Below, one piece after another: positions 48,701 to 60,319 of a DNA stretch of 64,000 nt. The position numbers were made by a program, and so were the translations under genes. The stretch's first letter is position 1; every line of letters begins with the position of its first letter. Below the pieces are notes generated by a model. It was not told the DNA's origin, made no database searches, and saw only the letters and a program-made list of their open reading frames with translations. Source of the stretch: Erythrophleum ivorense (lineage: Eukaryota; Streptophyta; Magnoliopsida; Fabales; Fabaceae); contig JAIUCV010000003.1 of the NCBI GenBank assembly GCA_026724425.1, positions 46,959,283 through 47,023,282 on the forward strand, read 5' to 3'.

Positions 48701-49458
48701 AAAGGAGAAAGCATGAAAAATCATGAAATTCCTGACCTTTTCCTTGTTTTTTCTCGTCCTTTCTTCTTCTCCATGGTGCACCTAAGAGAGCTAGTGTTTT
48801 CTCTAGTTTTTGGGTAGAATGGGTCATGCAAATGTATGGGAGAAGAAATAAAAAACTTAAAGAGTGTTCAAGAAGCTTCCACTTTCTTAAAAATGCTAAT
48901 TTTGCCTTTCATTTTTGGCATTTTCATTTCTAACTCGTTTAGCTCCTTTTTTAAAACCATCTTTTCCATTTTGAAATCTAGGTTCCCAATTTAGTAAAAT
49001 GCCTTTGGAATCACTCAAATCGGAGCTAAAACCTTCTTGAACGAATCAATCAAAGTTCGAGTCAACCGACATTGAAAAACGTCCACCGGAGGGGTTTTAA
49101 CTGTCTCGAGGCTTTTCATGGTTTTCAGGGCCTCTGAGAAACTCAAAGAATTCAAAACTTTCATTTAAAAAGCCCTCCTATGTGAATTCTAAAATTTGCT
49201 CAAAATTACGAAAATGCCATTACATTTTGTAAGTTTTTTGTCAAATTTCGTTTCTTCATTCTAGCTCTTTTTTTCTTTCTATTTGAGCTTGGGATTCTCA
49301 TTTTTTAGAGTTTAGAATACTTCCCAAATTTTTTGGGACCTTAATTACATCATTTCGAAGGACTTCCTTTTGTATCCGATGAGTTTCGTTCGTTTATAGA
49401 GAAATCGTACATTACGTTTCTCACATTTTCTCTCATTTTCAGAGAACCGAATGTTACA
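45765..49458 (-). mobile_element. Solo LTR T6 (T family)
   Basis: 3,694 bp, TGTAACACC to GAATGTTACA, with TAAGA target duplications at 45760-45764 and 49459-49463. Stem-loop 47186-47204. Closely similar to T5 along its length. Confidence 0.92.
47186..47204 (-). other. Conserved LTR stem-loop (T6 copy)
   Basis: Minus strand TGGGATTC-TTT-GAATCTCA. Confidence 0.55.
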
Positions 49459-49463
49459 TAAGA

Positions 49464-50919
49464 TCTAGAGCCACCACTTATATGGTGCTAATGTAGAAAT
49501 ATATACAGACCACAAAAACGTAAAGCACTTGTTTGACCAGAAGGAGTTAAACATAAGACAGAAAAGATGGATGGAATTCCTAAAGGACTATGAACCTATT
49601 GTAAGATACCACCCAGGCAAAGCCAATGTCGTAGTTGATGCTTTAAGTAGGAAGCCCACCCACATAGCCATGTTAATGTTAAAAGAGTAAGAGTTAATAG
49701 AAAATTTCAGAGACATGAGTCTCACGTGTCAAGTGCAACCAAGTAGTTTATTTATGAGTGAGACTAAAATAAAAAGTGAATGTAGAACTCAAGTAAATGA
49801 GCCTCAAGAAAGAGATATGTATGTCAAGGAAATTATGAGTCAAATTTCCCAAGGCAAGAGTCTAGAGTTTAATATTTCAGATGATGACATTTTGAGATAC
49901 CGTGATAGATTGTATACTCCCCCTAAGTTAGAAGTAAGAGAAAGGATATGAGAAGAAGCCCATAAGAGTAAATATACTCTTCATTTAGGTAGTACAAAGA
50001 TGTATTGGGATTTAAAAGAGTGTCCTAAGATGAAGGAGGACATAGCTGAATATTTGTCCAGATATTTAGTGTGCTAGAAAGTTAAAAGTGAACATCAGAA
50101 ATTAGCAAGGCTACTTAAACCCTTACATATTCCTGAATGGAACCCTTACATATTCCTGAATGGAAATGGCATAACATTTCCATGGATTTTATTATGGGTT
50201 TACTTAGGACATCTATAGGGAATGATGCCATTTGTTTTGAGTAGACAAACTAATAAAGTCTGCACATTTCTTGCCTATTAAAGCCATATACACCCTTGAT
50301 AGGTTAGCACAATTGTATATAAAAGAAATAGTAAGATTACATGGAGTGCCTAATAGTATAGTGTCAAACTGAAATCCTAGATTTACTTATAATTTTTAGA
50401 AGTCATTACAAGAAGCTTTAAGGACTAAGCTAAGATTTAGCATGGTGTACCACCTTCAAACGGATGGTTAGATAAAGAGGACCATTCAAACTTTAAAAGA
50501 TATGTTAAGGGCTTGTATGCTAGAAATGAAGGGAAATTGGGATGTGTATTTATCGTTAGCAAAGTTTACTTACAATAACAACTACCATTTCAATATAAAA
50601 ATGGCCCCTTATGAAGCACTTTAGGGAGGAAATGTAGGTCCCCATTATGTTAGGTTGAGTTATAAGAAAGAAACCTAATAAGCCCTCACATAGTGGACTA
50701 TACCACCAAGTAAATAAAGTTGATTAGATAAAAGCTTTTAGCAGCTTAAGTAGAAAAAAAGCTATGCAGATACTAGAAGAAAGCCATTAGAGTTTGAGGT
50801 TGGAGATCACATTTTCATCAAAGTATCTCCAGTAACTGGTGTGGGTTGGTCCATAAAGGCAAAGAAACTCAACCCAAAGTATTTAGGTATGTTCTAAATT
50901 CTTTCTAGAGTTGGACCAA
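49464..50919 (+). pseudogene. pol: R1 RNase H end and integrase core
   Basis: Starts with HHLYGANVEIYTDHKNVKHL, the RNase H TDH block, then QKRWMEFLKDYE and the YHPGKANVV end. The integrase zinc region follows (HKSKYTLHLGSTKMYWDLK; the second cysteine pair is partly lost to a stop), then a core beginning at MDFIMGL. The second catalytic Asp is now Asn (VSN*NPRF) and the catalytic Glu is now Lys (QTDG*IKRTIQTL), so only one of three active-site acids remains. A 23-bp tandem duplication (50120-50165) shifts the frame. A GVGW..KAKKLNPKYLG block leads to the C-terminus. Solo LTR A2 interrupts at 50919. Confidence 0.85.
50120..50165 (+). repeat. 23-bp tandem duplication in R1 integrase
   Basis: Two perfect adjacent copies (50120-50142 and 50143-50165) beginning CCCTTACATATTCC. 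It is not part of the family consensus, so it arose in this copy. Confidence 0.9.
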
Positions 50920-52105
50920 TGAGTGGATCGTCGTACAACCCTCAAAATAATTCTAGGCTGATAAAATATATAGTTAATGGCACAACCTAGGTCATCTCCC
51001 TTGGAATTGGCATTCAATGTTTAATTGAGTGTTCTAAATGTTAAAAGACTCTAAAAATTCCTAAACTAAAGGGGTTTTAATTGAATTAAAATTCCTAAAT
51101 TCTACCTAATTGTATGAATTATGGTCTTGTGACTAGCTTCGGATTCATCCCTTGGTATCCACTATCCTTATCCTATTCTAATTGTGATTAATCCTGGCCT
51201 AAGAGTTCCTAATCGTTTTCATAACAATTTATCTTGAGTAATCACGTAAGATTCAAGAAATCAACGATCTAATGTTTAATTGAAACCTCAACTCCGCATT
51301 GAACTGTTAATTCTTGTTTCTAAGATCAATGAACATCCAATTTAATTTATTAACTAATTGATTAACATCTGAATCATCCTAAATATTTAATTAACCAACT
51401 AAACATTAAGGAATCCTCAAATTAAACAATTACGCTCACTCATGTATTTTATCGAATACCTCCAAAGCATACATGGAATTCAGATAATATTGATGTCTAA
51501 TGCAATCAATTAATCAACAAAAATTACCTCCTAATTAGTGTCTAACCAGCCACTAATTATATTTACACAAATTCCCTATCAAATACATCTTAACCAAGAA
51601 AATAAATGAAAGAGAAAAAATGTAGGAAAAATAGAAAATTCTTAGTCCAAAATTCTGAATATTCTCCCAAGATTCAAGCTTCTCCAAGAGCTTCCTCCTT
51701 GCTAGCCTCAAGATGGATTAAAGCTTCATGGAATGTAGATGGAAGATGGATGGAATGGGGAATAGAATGAGTGAATGGATGGAGGAAGGATGTATGAAGA
51801 GATGAATGAGATGGATGATGAATGGTGTCTTGGATGTGGTATATGGCGTGGATATATATAGGCATGAGGGAATAGAGTTGCATGAATGAACTAGGAAATT
51901 TAAATATGTGGAGGCGTGGTTGACTTGGAGAGACGTGAGATGTGTGGAATTGTAAATGGATGAGAGGCGTGCTGAATTGAATGAAAGAAACGTGCAGAAT
52001 GAATGTAACAACCCAGAAAAAGGAAAGAAAAGAAAATAGAAAGAAATGAGAAAAGGAAAGGAAAAGAGAAGCTGGAAAATTTTCGAAGAGCTGAGAATTT
52101 TTTTA

Positions 52106-52389
52106 AGTCTTCTCACCATAGTGAGAAATGGAATCGCCATAGCGAGAATGCCTCCTCGCCGTAGCGAATATGTTCCTAGCTATAGCGAGTGCGGCATTCC
52201 ATATAGAGACCACGGAGTTGCTCGCCGTAGCGGCGCTATAGCGAAGGCAAAGGTCTGGAACAGACACGATCTCGCCATAGCGAAGGTCTAGAATAGACAT
52301 GAGCTCGCTGTAGCGACGCCATAGCGAAGGCAGAGGTCTGGAACAGACACGAGCTCGCCGTAGCGAGGGTAATGACTCGCTATAGCGAG
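52106..52389. repeat. GC-rich near-palindromic array in S2, expanded
   Basis: Same motif as in S1, with extra TCTGGAACAGACAC-containing units (about 52251-52345). A perfect 14-bp palindrome CTCGCTATAGCGAG lies at 52376-52389. Confidence 0.75.
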
Positions 52390-53456
52390 AGCGGTCCAGA
52401 AAAGTGAGAAAAAGAGAATTTGACTTTTTAAAAGCTTCCAAATCTTTTCTTTCTTCTTCTAACTGACTCAAACTCGTCTTAGGAGAGAGAAAAGGGCAGA
52501 GGAGAGAGAGAGAAGCTGAAGAGAAGAGGAAAGCACAAGAAAGGTAAGGATTCTCATGGCTTCCTCTTAGTATGTTGCCCTTCTCCCCTTTTTCCCCTCT
52601 TTCCTACGGTTTAGATGATAGAAATGGTTAGGTCTTGGGTCTGGTTCAGAGGAGAAAGAGTGGGAAACCATTCTTGAGAGAGATTAGAAGTAGATAGTCT
52701 TCTCTTTCTTGCTTTTCCCCCCTTCTTAAGAGCTTGAAAGTTGAGAAAAGAGAGGGGATAACTGATGGACTCTAGTGAGAGGATGAAACCTAGATAGAGA
52801 AGCCCAGTAGAGCTAATTAGAAGTAATCCCTAGCTTGAGAATCAAGTATTAAGGTATTAATTCCATGCTTTTGTGTGGTTAGGCTTAAGAGAAGCTCTCC
52901 CATCTAGAAGTTGTTGTGAAACCAACAAGGGAGGAGTTAAGTGAAAGAGGAAGTAGTGAATAGCCAACAAGGTAGTTCTCTCCACTTTCTCTCATGCATA
53001 ATTGTGTGCTTACATTGTCTTGCTTGTGTGTATGAATGATATGAGCTATGAGAAGTGTGTTAGCATGATTATGTGTTATGATTGAGATGATGTTTTAAAT
53101 GATTGTTTGGTTTGCTTAAGGAAATGGAAAAAGCCAATAACCCTATAGCCAAGGTGAGGATGAGCTGAAGCCCTAAGTTGGTTGAGACAAGAGAAAAAGG
53201 TCTCCCAAAAGTGAGGTTGACTCCCAAAGAGTAAGGGTTGAGTCTAAGGACCTCTAAAGTATGGGAAGGCAAATCCAAAAGCCACAAGGGAATGGGTGAG
53301 GCCGATCCGAGTACTTAGCAAGCTCTTGAATGTTATGCATGGCCATTTCATATGTTTTAAATGTTTTCATCATGGTTTTATATGCTAACATGCCATACAT
53401 GCATAATGAGACTTGTTGCATGCAATATATGTATGTTTGAATGAGAGTTGAACTAC

Positions 53457-53475
53457 TGAGATTCCATGAATCTCA
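53457..53475 (+). other. Conserved LTR stem-loop (S2 copy)
   Basis: TGAGATTC-CAT-GAATCTCA. The loop changed from TTT while the stem stays perfect. Confidence 0.6.
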
Positions 53476-55037
53476 CCCTCCCTCTCCACCATCCAACCAT
53501 GCCAGGTGGGCCAAGTGAGATTAGAGATGGGAGCAACCACCACCAAGCATGAAGCTAGGGATAGGAATGAAGAAGAGTGTAAAGGCTTTTTGTAACACAT
53601 TGTATATGAGAGTTGTAAATGTAAAGCAATGATGTATATGATATAGTTCCTAATAGTTTTTGTAAGACAATGTATGTATGAATGAGAAATGTATGAGAAG
53701 GAGATTTATGATGAATGAAAAGGCATATTTGAATGTGAAATGATCAAAAGTAGTATAGACTATATGGGTGCATAAGTGGGCATGGGGTAGCGAGTTTCTC
53801 CAATCTAAGTTATTAGACACTTGAGGCATGATTGATAGCTCCTATAGATGCTTTCTCATGTACTCAAAGAGTCAGGAAAGTAGAAAAACCAAGATTGGAC
53901 CCTATGAGCCCCACTTTTGGCCAAGAAAGGGCCCTCTTGCACATGATGTCATAGATTAGCCATATGACCTCTTCTTGCTATGAGATTTGACATGTAGCTA
54001 GATCATGTTTAGAGATTTCTGAGAAGCTAGAGTTCATGTCCTTTAGAGGTCTATAGCATTTTCTATGATTTTTCAAAGTTGATATCAGAAATTCGGATTT
54101 GGGAAAATCACTGTTCATTTGGTCAGTTTGAGAAACGTGTCATCCGAGGGGAAAACGTAGTCCAATGGCTACGAAATTTTATACACAGAAACTAGATGGT
54201 CACATTGACTTGTAGGAACTGGAATCACCTCATTTAGAGGTCTAGAGAGGAAGTTATGCAATTTCGAAGTTCCTGCCCAGAATCAGACACCCAACCAGAC
54301 CCGAGGTACTGTTTCATCGGTTTCCGGGAAATTGGCATGGTGAACTGATCTGGAGATATTTTTCTCCTCTAGCTAACATCCACATATTTCCATAGAGATA
54401 TAGTTTATGAGCATTGGATTTGTTTGGAATTAGTTAGACATTTTCAAAGTCCATATCAGTAAACTGTGACAGCAAAGAAGCCCCCTCTGACCAGTGAACG
54501 ATTTCGATGTCAAACGCAGAGTATGTGAGATATTAAGACCTCTAATTATTTTTATCATGAAGTAAACGTCTCAAGCTTTCTATAATGACCCAGATCATAC
54601 AGTTACGATTTTTCTGAATTTAGTTATGAATTTTCAAACTTAGCCCAGAAATGAAGCAAAATCTGCCAATAGCGAAAATGCATGTCTCTAATCCCTTTTT
54701 GCTTTCCATGAGTTTAAAGCATATTGTGGGGATTGAAATAAGTCTCCATAATGTAATTGAGCATGAGGAAGTAGAGAGAGAGCTCAATCGGTCCATGTTA
54801 CTTCTAAGTGGATCTCTACCCACACATAATGCCTTAGTGAAAGAAGCATGAGGTAGAGTAAATCATCTCCCTTGTGAGTTCCACATGTGCATATGAGTAA
54901 GAGGGCACGTTGGGCATGAGCTAGAGGTTAAGGTGTTACAATGAAGCCTCTCCTTCTCATTAAAAATCACGTGCTACTCTTACTTCAGTTTTACGTGAAA
55001 AGCTTCTTCTTCCCACGCTTCAGAATGTTTGTTTATT

Positions 55038-55052
55038 TTATATATATATATA
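55038..55052. repeat. (TA)n tract in A2
   Basis: Short TA repeat, possibly the TATA region of this Athila-type LTR. Confidence 0.5.
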
Positions 55053-56374
55053 ATGGGCCCCACTTCATTCCATATTGAGTATAATATCAATATTCATGCA
55101 ATCACATTCAGCTTCTTCATTTTTCTGCCCAGTTTCTTCACTTCAGCGTCTTCCTTCTTCTCCTTTTTCTCGTAGCTCTTTCCCAGCTCATGCACTCTAC
55201 ATCCAGTAGCTCAAGTTTACGTGTTGCTTCTCCTTCATGTGTCTGTGCATGTGTTTTGCTCGTTCAGCTTGTCATCCCAGCAGAATGAAGAAGCAGTCTC
55301 CTACGTGAAGATCAGCGTCTCCAGCTCTCTGCAGCTCGTTGCTTCTGCGTTTCTCAGCTCATGTAGTCTCATGTTTCGTTCAAGTTCAGCTCGAGTTCCT
55401 TCCATGCTTCTTGCGGTTTTAACATGGCTTTTGTTTTCTATTCGAACCAGAACCCATGTCAGAACCAAGCTTCATCTGTTGCCTCCTATATTTGCTGCTC
55501 ATTGTGCATCTTCTTCACGTTGGCTGCCTCGTCTTTTTCATCTTTACGTGGCTTCTTCCCTTAAGTCCAGCCCAGCTCCCTTTTAGCGTCACTTTCACGT
55601 TGGTTTTCTTCATGCACGTTACAGCTGCTGCCCATGCTTCCTTCTTAGCTTCATGCAACTCCTTCATCCATCCAAGCTCGTGTTTGTTTGCTCTGCTCTG
55701 TTCTTCATGTTGTAGCATTGTTACTTCATCCACAACTCATTATTCTGCAGCTTTCCCTCGTAGATTTCAGCTCGCGTTGTTCTGCTTCTCAGAACCATGC
55801 ATGAAACCTATGGCCTCTTCCTTTTTGCTTCACGTGTTCTACATGGATAATGAATGTATACTGCAACGTGAATGGCGTGTGGATGATCCTGGAGCTGCCT
55901 CTCACTTGAGCGTTATGTGGAGATGAAGCGTGATATATGTGTGCAGATTATGTGAGCCCATGCATTCCATCAAACTCATGGCTTATCTCTACTTTGCTTC
56001 ACATTCTCAAGCCCATTCATATGTTTCGTGTATGGTGTTTGGAGGCTGCCTCATTCTCCTTGTTTCTGATTTAAACTTCAGCCTAAGATTTCTTTTGATG
56101 CTTCTCCAAACCAACCTCCATTCAAGCTCTAATTTCCAATTTAAAAAAAAATCTGCACAAAAGGAATGGAAGATATGAAATAGAAAAATTCACAAAATTC
56201 ATTTAAAATGATTTATTTATTTAAACTCAATTATTTTTCCAATTAATTCATAAAGTGCAAAGAGTGGCTATTAAAACAAAATTTCGTCTAAATACATCCC
56301 TAGAATCATATTTGGTCACTAAAATGCTTAAATTAGGAGGATTGAAATGTATAGAATTCATGCTTATCAACCAA

Positions 56375-56684
56375 TAACTTACAAAATAGCCTTACCTCCT
56401 AACCTAGTCTAACTTCATGATATCTTCCATGTATCCTAATTGAAAAAGTACTAGCCAGACCCTTCACATGTCATAGAATATGAGAATGTAGCATTACAAG
56501 ACAATTTTTCATTTGTCGTAACATCAGAAAAATCATGGATACCGAGGTCAAGCAGTTGAGGAACAAAAGCATTCTTCTAGTGAAAGTGGCTTGGAAAGGG
56601 CTAACTCCTAAAGAAACTACTTGGGAAATGGAAGCAGATATGACGAAGAAATATCCAAAGCTTTTTCAGTAAGGTACATTCTAA
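56375..56684 (+). pseudogene. pol: R1 integrase C-terminus and chromodomain
   Basis: Continues the integrase tail after A2: ITYKIALPPNLV, LHDIFHVS and a PDPSHV block. The chromodomain-like end is EVKQLRNKSILLVKVAWKGL followed by ETTWE. In chromoviruses this module targets integration to heterochromatin; the K.AWKG..TWE signature is the basis for calling R1 a chromovirus of the Tekay/Del type. A stop after KLFQ (56669-56671) fits the natural end of pol. Stops inside (for example after PNLV) show decay. Confidence 0.85.
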
Positions 56685-56710
56685 ATTTTAAGGATGAAAT
56701 TTTTATTTAT

Positions 56711-56721
56711 GAAGGGTGAAA
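56711..56721 (+). other. R1 polypurine tract
   Basis: GAAGGGTGAAA directly before the 3' LTR terminus TGTAACAAC. Position and purine content fit a PPT; one T interrupts it. Confidence 0.75.
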
Positions 56722-58880
56722 TGTAACAACTAACTTTTTAACTAAACTGGGATTGCTATGTTAATAAAAGAAGATCATAAAATAAATTGAACTAAGGTCA
56801 AATAAGGGTAAAATATTAATTAGCAGATCAAGAAACAGGGTCAGGAAATCATACACCGAAAGAAAACGAAGTAAAAATAACAAAACAAAGAAAAATAGCT
56901 TATTAATGGTAAAATTATAATTTTGAACAAATTTTAGAAAAATCAAAAAAAGATTTTTAAAGCATAAAATTAAGCTTACCAGGGTTTTTAGAAGTCCTAA
57001 AAACCATAAGAACAATCAGAATCAAATAAGACCCTTCCATTGTGCTAAAAGTGTCAGACAGTGTTGAGACTTTAAGTGGAACCATTTTTCACCATTTTAA
57101 GTCATTTAAACCACAAAAATAATGTTTTTATGTGAAAGAGCATCAAAAAATTTGTAAGGAGCAGTTAGATTCTGAAAAGCCTGAAAAATGAGTTCAAATA
57201 GAGCGTATGTACGAGTAGGCATAAAATAGTCATTTAGAAAAATTGTAAAATGAGGCTTTTTAAGTAAGATACACCTCACTATCTTCTCCAACCTTCCAAT
57301 TTCAAATTTTGAGCTCTTCCATGGCATCACACATGAGGGGGAAAGATAAAGAATAAGCTCTGTTTAGGCAAAAAATGGCCCCGTTTTACCTCGTGCCAAT
57401 TAGGAAAGTTATTTATCTCTCTAAGAGCTTTCTATTGGTGGTTTTATTTTCTTGAAAACTCAAAGATTCAAATCTGACCCAAGCCAACATGGAGCTCTTT
57501 TCAAGAAACTAATTAGTGGAAACTAATCTACACAGAGAGTACTTCACAATAAGGTAAGATTTCCTTTAAAACAATTGCAAATCCTAGTATTTGTAGACCA
57601 TGATAGCTTCAACCTAAAGAGAGAAAGTGAAGAGAAGAGTTTTTCTTCACGTGTTCTTGATGGAATCAAGGGTCTTACATGCAAGGATTCTATATCTAAC
57701 ATTATTTTTCCTTAAATCATGAAAAGAAATAATTTTAGACCATGGTATGTAATGGTTTGGCCTAGGATACTTCAAAGGCTAACCATGTTATTTTCCATTC
57801 CTAATTAGTATATTTAGATGCTTTAAGATGCAAGGAATAAGAATCTAAACCTAGAATTGATTGAAAACTTGAAATTCCCAGGTTAGGGTTTTATGGAACC
57901 TAATTTGGCCAAGGATGAGTTCAAGGGGTTAGGAAGTTGTTCAATGGATTCTTAAGCTATGGATGTTCTTAAAATGATATAAGAACAATAATGAAAGCAT
58001 TAGATTGAATTTAGAAGTTAGATTTTGAAAGTTGAAAATTTTGAATTCAAGAAAGAACAAAATGGAACTAATTGATATTAAGTTTATGTGAACAAGCTTG
58101 TGATGCTTCTAATCAATCCTAATGTGGCTATATAGATCATATATGGCAAGATTTTGAATCCTAAAAGTTGGATTTTTGAAGTTACCCCTTGAGGTTTAAG
58201 GTTCCATAATGAGTTCTATTATGTAGAAAAGTGAAAATACCAAATGAATAGTGCCAATAATAAAATGAATAGTAAATGTGGAATTTATGGCTTGAATTGT
58301 GAATTTTCAAAACATAAGTTATTCTAGGATTTAAGTTTAGTGAAATCCCTAACCAAAATCTCAAGTGTTGAATGAATCATGGAAAGCTAAAATCCAAAAG
58401 GGATTTCATACATTAAGGTCCTTGAATATGGTAAAATTTGAGCACTTTAAGTGGTTAAATTGCCACCCAATAAGCATGCATTTTTTAAAGTGTGTAAAAA
58501 GGGGGTTTTAAGTGCACTTAAGTAGCCTAAAGTATAGGAAAAAAGTCATAGAGACTTAAGAAAAGTAGTAATGAACATTATATGTTAATGATATATTTAT
58601 GAACAAGCAAGTGAGGCTCTATCCCATTGTAAGTGTAGAGTTGAAAATGAAAAAAAGGTAGAGCTAGAATAGAGCGGGAGATTTAGAGGTCTATTTGGGT
58701 TTTATTACTTATACAAGGTAGCTTACTCTTTCCCTATTCAGTTGCATGCAAATTGTTTAAGCTTGATATGCATTGTATTGTATTGGTTATTTTATTATAA
58801 TATATGCTATATTGCACTCTATGTTAATCATATGTCATGTTTTGCATGTTATGTTTAATGAGCTAAGGCTAAGAGATAAA
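56722..58880 (+). mobile_element. R1 3' LTR (interrupted by V)
   Basis: Starts TGTAACAACTAAC and matches the R1 5' LTR segments. It spans the T0 target without the insertion (about 58466-58475). It stops at 58880 in a GAGATAAA stretch that continues in the 5' LTR at about 16369. The remaining part (about 0.7 kb expected) is not found in the window. Confidence 0.85.
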
Positions 58881-59189
58881 TATGACAACCCTACCTTCTA
58901 AACATGGTAATTATAGTTAAATATGCAATTAATAATTAATAATCAAGGTTTGGAGTCGTTACAGTTTATTACATTATGAAAATATAAGGAAATTTAGACC
59001 TTGATGTTAGGGTCATCACTAAATAACCATAAACAAAACAAAAATGCATAAGAGAAATCATACTACCATGATTCATCCATTCATCAGTTTCAACACACAA
59101 AAACCTCCCACAAGTATTCCTATATCATTTCCTAGCATTACCATTGAAGAAACTAGGGTTTCTAGGCTAAAGGAAGGAGTTTGGCGTTT

Positions 59190-59655
59190 TTCACCACGGC
59201 CCATACCATTCCCGCTGCGGCTAAGTTGCTCTTTGGAATTACTGGGCAAATTTCTCAAATTTCGCCGCGGCGAGTTGGGCCGTCGTCGCAACCAGCCTAT
59301 GCGGTGCCGCAGCGAAAATGCCTCATGGAGCTACTGTTCTAAGTCCCCCGACTCTCATCTCAGCGTAATACACTCGCGTCGTGACGAGACTTGCTACTGG
59401 ACACCCCGCAATTTGTTCCCTCGACTAGCGCCGCAGTAGTATGTTATGTGCCGTGGCGAGGTTTCATTCTGATACCCTCCTGGGTGATTTTTTTCACTCT
59501 ATGCCGAGGCGAGATTCCTCAAGCCGCGGCGTTCCTCGCCATTATTACTCTCCAGGAAAATTTTATTTGCTTACGTCGCAGCAAGATTACTCGTGCTGCG
59601 GCGCCCCTCACTTCTGTCACTCATCTGGCCGCGGCAAAGCCTTCTTAGCCGCGAT
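59190..59655. repeat. CpG-rich near-palindromic array in V
   Basis: Inverse of the L array (40179-40600) with many CGCCGCGGCG-like dyads. ORFs up to 131 codons here are by-products of the GC bias. Confidence 0.7.
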
Positions 59656-60303
59656 GTGGCTCCCTCCTGTAACTACATCTCCCAAATTTCATCCCCTACA
59701 CTCCAATTCTCATCTTAGGACTACCCTAGGACCACTCCCACTCATTTGATATGTCTCTAATGGTATTTATCTGCCCTATACACCCAGCTATTCTACCATT
59801 ACCAATTCAAAATTTAAATATAAGTTTTCACTCCTCCAACTATCCTATACCGGCTAGTCCATAGTGTAATATCAACAAGAACTCATACACTATTGGAAAT
59901 TAAAATTTGATATACATTCTGTCAGAGGTTTCATACATCAATGGTTCATATTACATCTAATACATCACATAATTATATTTCCAACAGTATACCATACCAT
60001 AAATTCAGCAAAATACATACGTCAAGTATTATGGGTTCATACATCCGATATCAAGTTAAAATGAGGTCTAACTCCTCAATGAATACATCCAAGGCAATCA
60101 AAATATAAGAGTCTATCTTGGCAACATGAATACATGATGATGCTATACAATAAGGAATACAAAATTTAGCATCTATACTAAATAAGTTAGCCTAAGTGTA
60201 GCCTTCTCCCCACATGATGAAGCTCATGGATTTTCATCCACTTGCTTCCCCTTATCCTTACCCGAAGAACCTTCACCTGAAACATTAATCCCATAAAATT
60301 GGG

Positions 60304-60319
60304 TGAGATGCGAATCTCA
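60304..60319 (-). other. Conserved LTR stem-loop (V copy)
   Basis: Minus strand TGAGAT-TCGC-ATCTCA, identical to L. Confidence 0.55.

Larger units (their letters stand above)
52004..54940 (+). mobile_element. Solo LTR S2 (S family)
   Basis: 2,937 bp, TGTAACAACC to GGTGTTACA, with ATGAA target duplications at 51999-52003 and 54941-54945. Near-palindromic array 52106-52389, stem-loop 53457-53475. Confidence 0.92.
50920..56369 (-). mobile_element. Solo LTR A2 (Athila type)
   Basis: Starts TGAGTGGATCGTCG and ends GCTTATCA (minus strand TGATAAGC...). ACCAA target duplications lie at 50915-50919 and 56370-56374. About 2.5 kb after removing S2. Shares blocks with A1's LTRs, for example the CACAACCTAGGTCATCTCCC stretch, but is a different family. 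ORFs of 121-156 codons at about 55221-55926 lie in pyrimidine-rich LTR sequence and are not supported. Confidence 0.88.

Noticed and set aside
51718..52471. Minus-strand ORFs of 122 and 140 codons
   Set aside because: They run across the A2/S2 insertion border or through the S2 dyad array, so they cannot be single old genes.
55221..55926. ORFs of 121 and 156 codons, hydrophobic and Cys/Ser-rich
   Set aside because: Pyrimidine-rich sequence of the Athila solo LTR A2 gives long runs of Leu, Ser, Phe and Cys codons in overlapping frames. The position between LTR termini and the lack of a family match argue against a gene.
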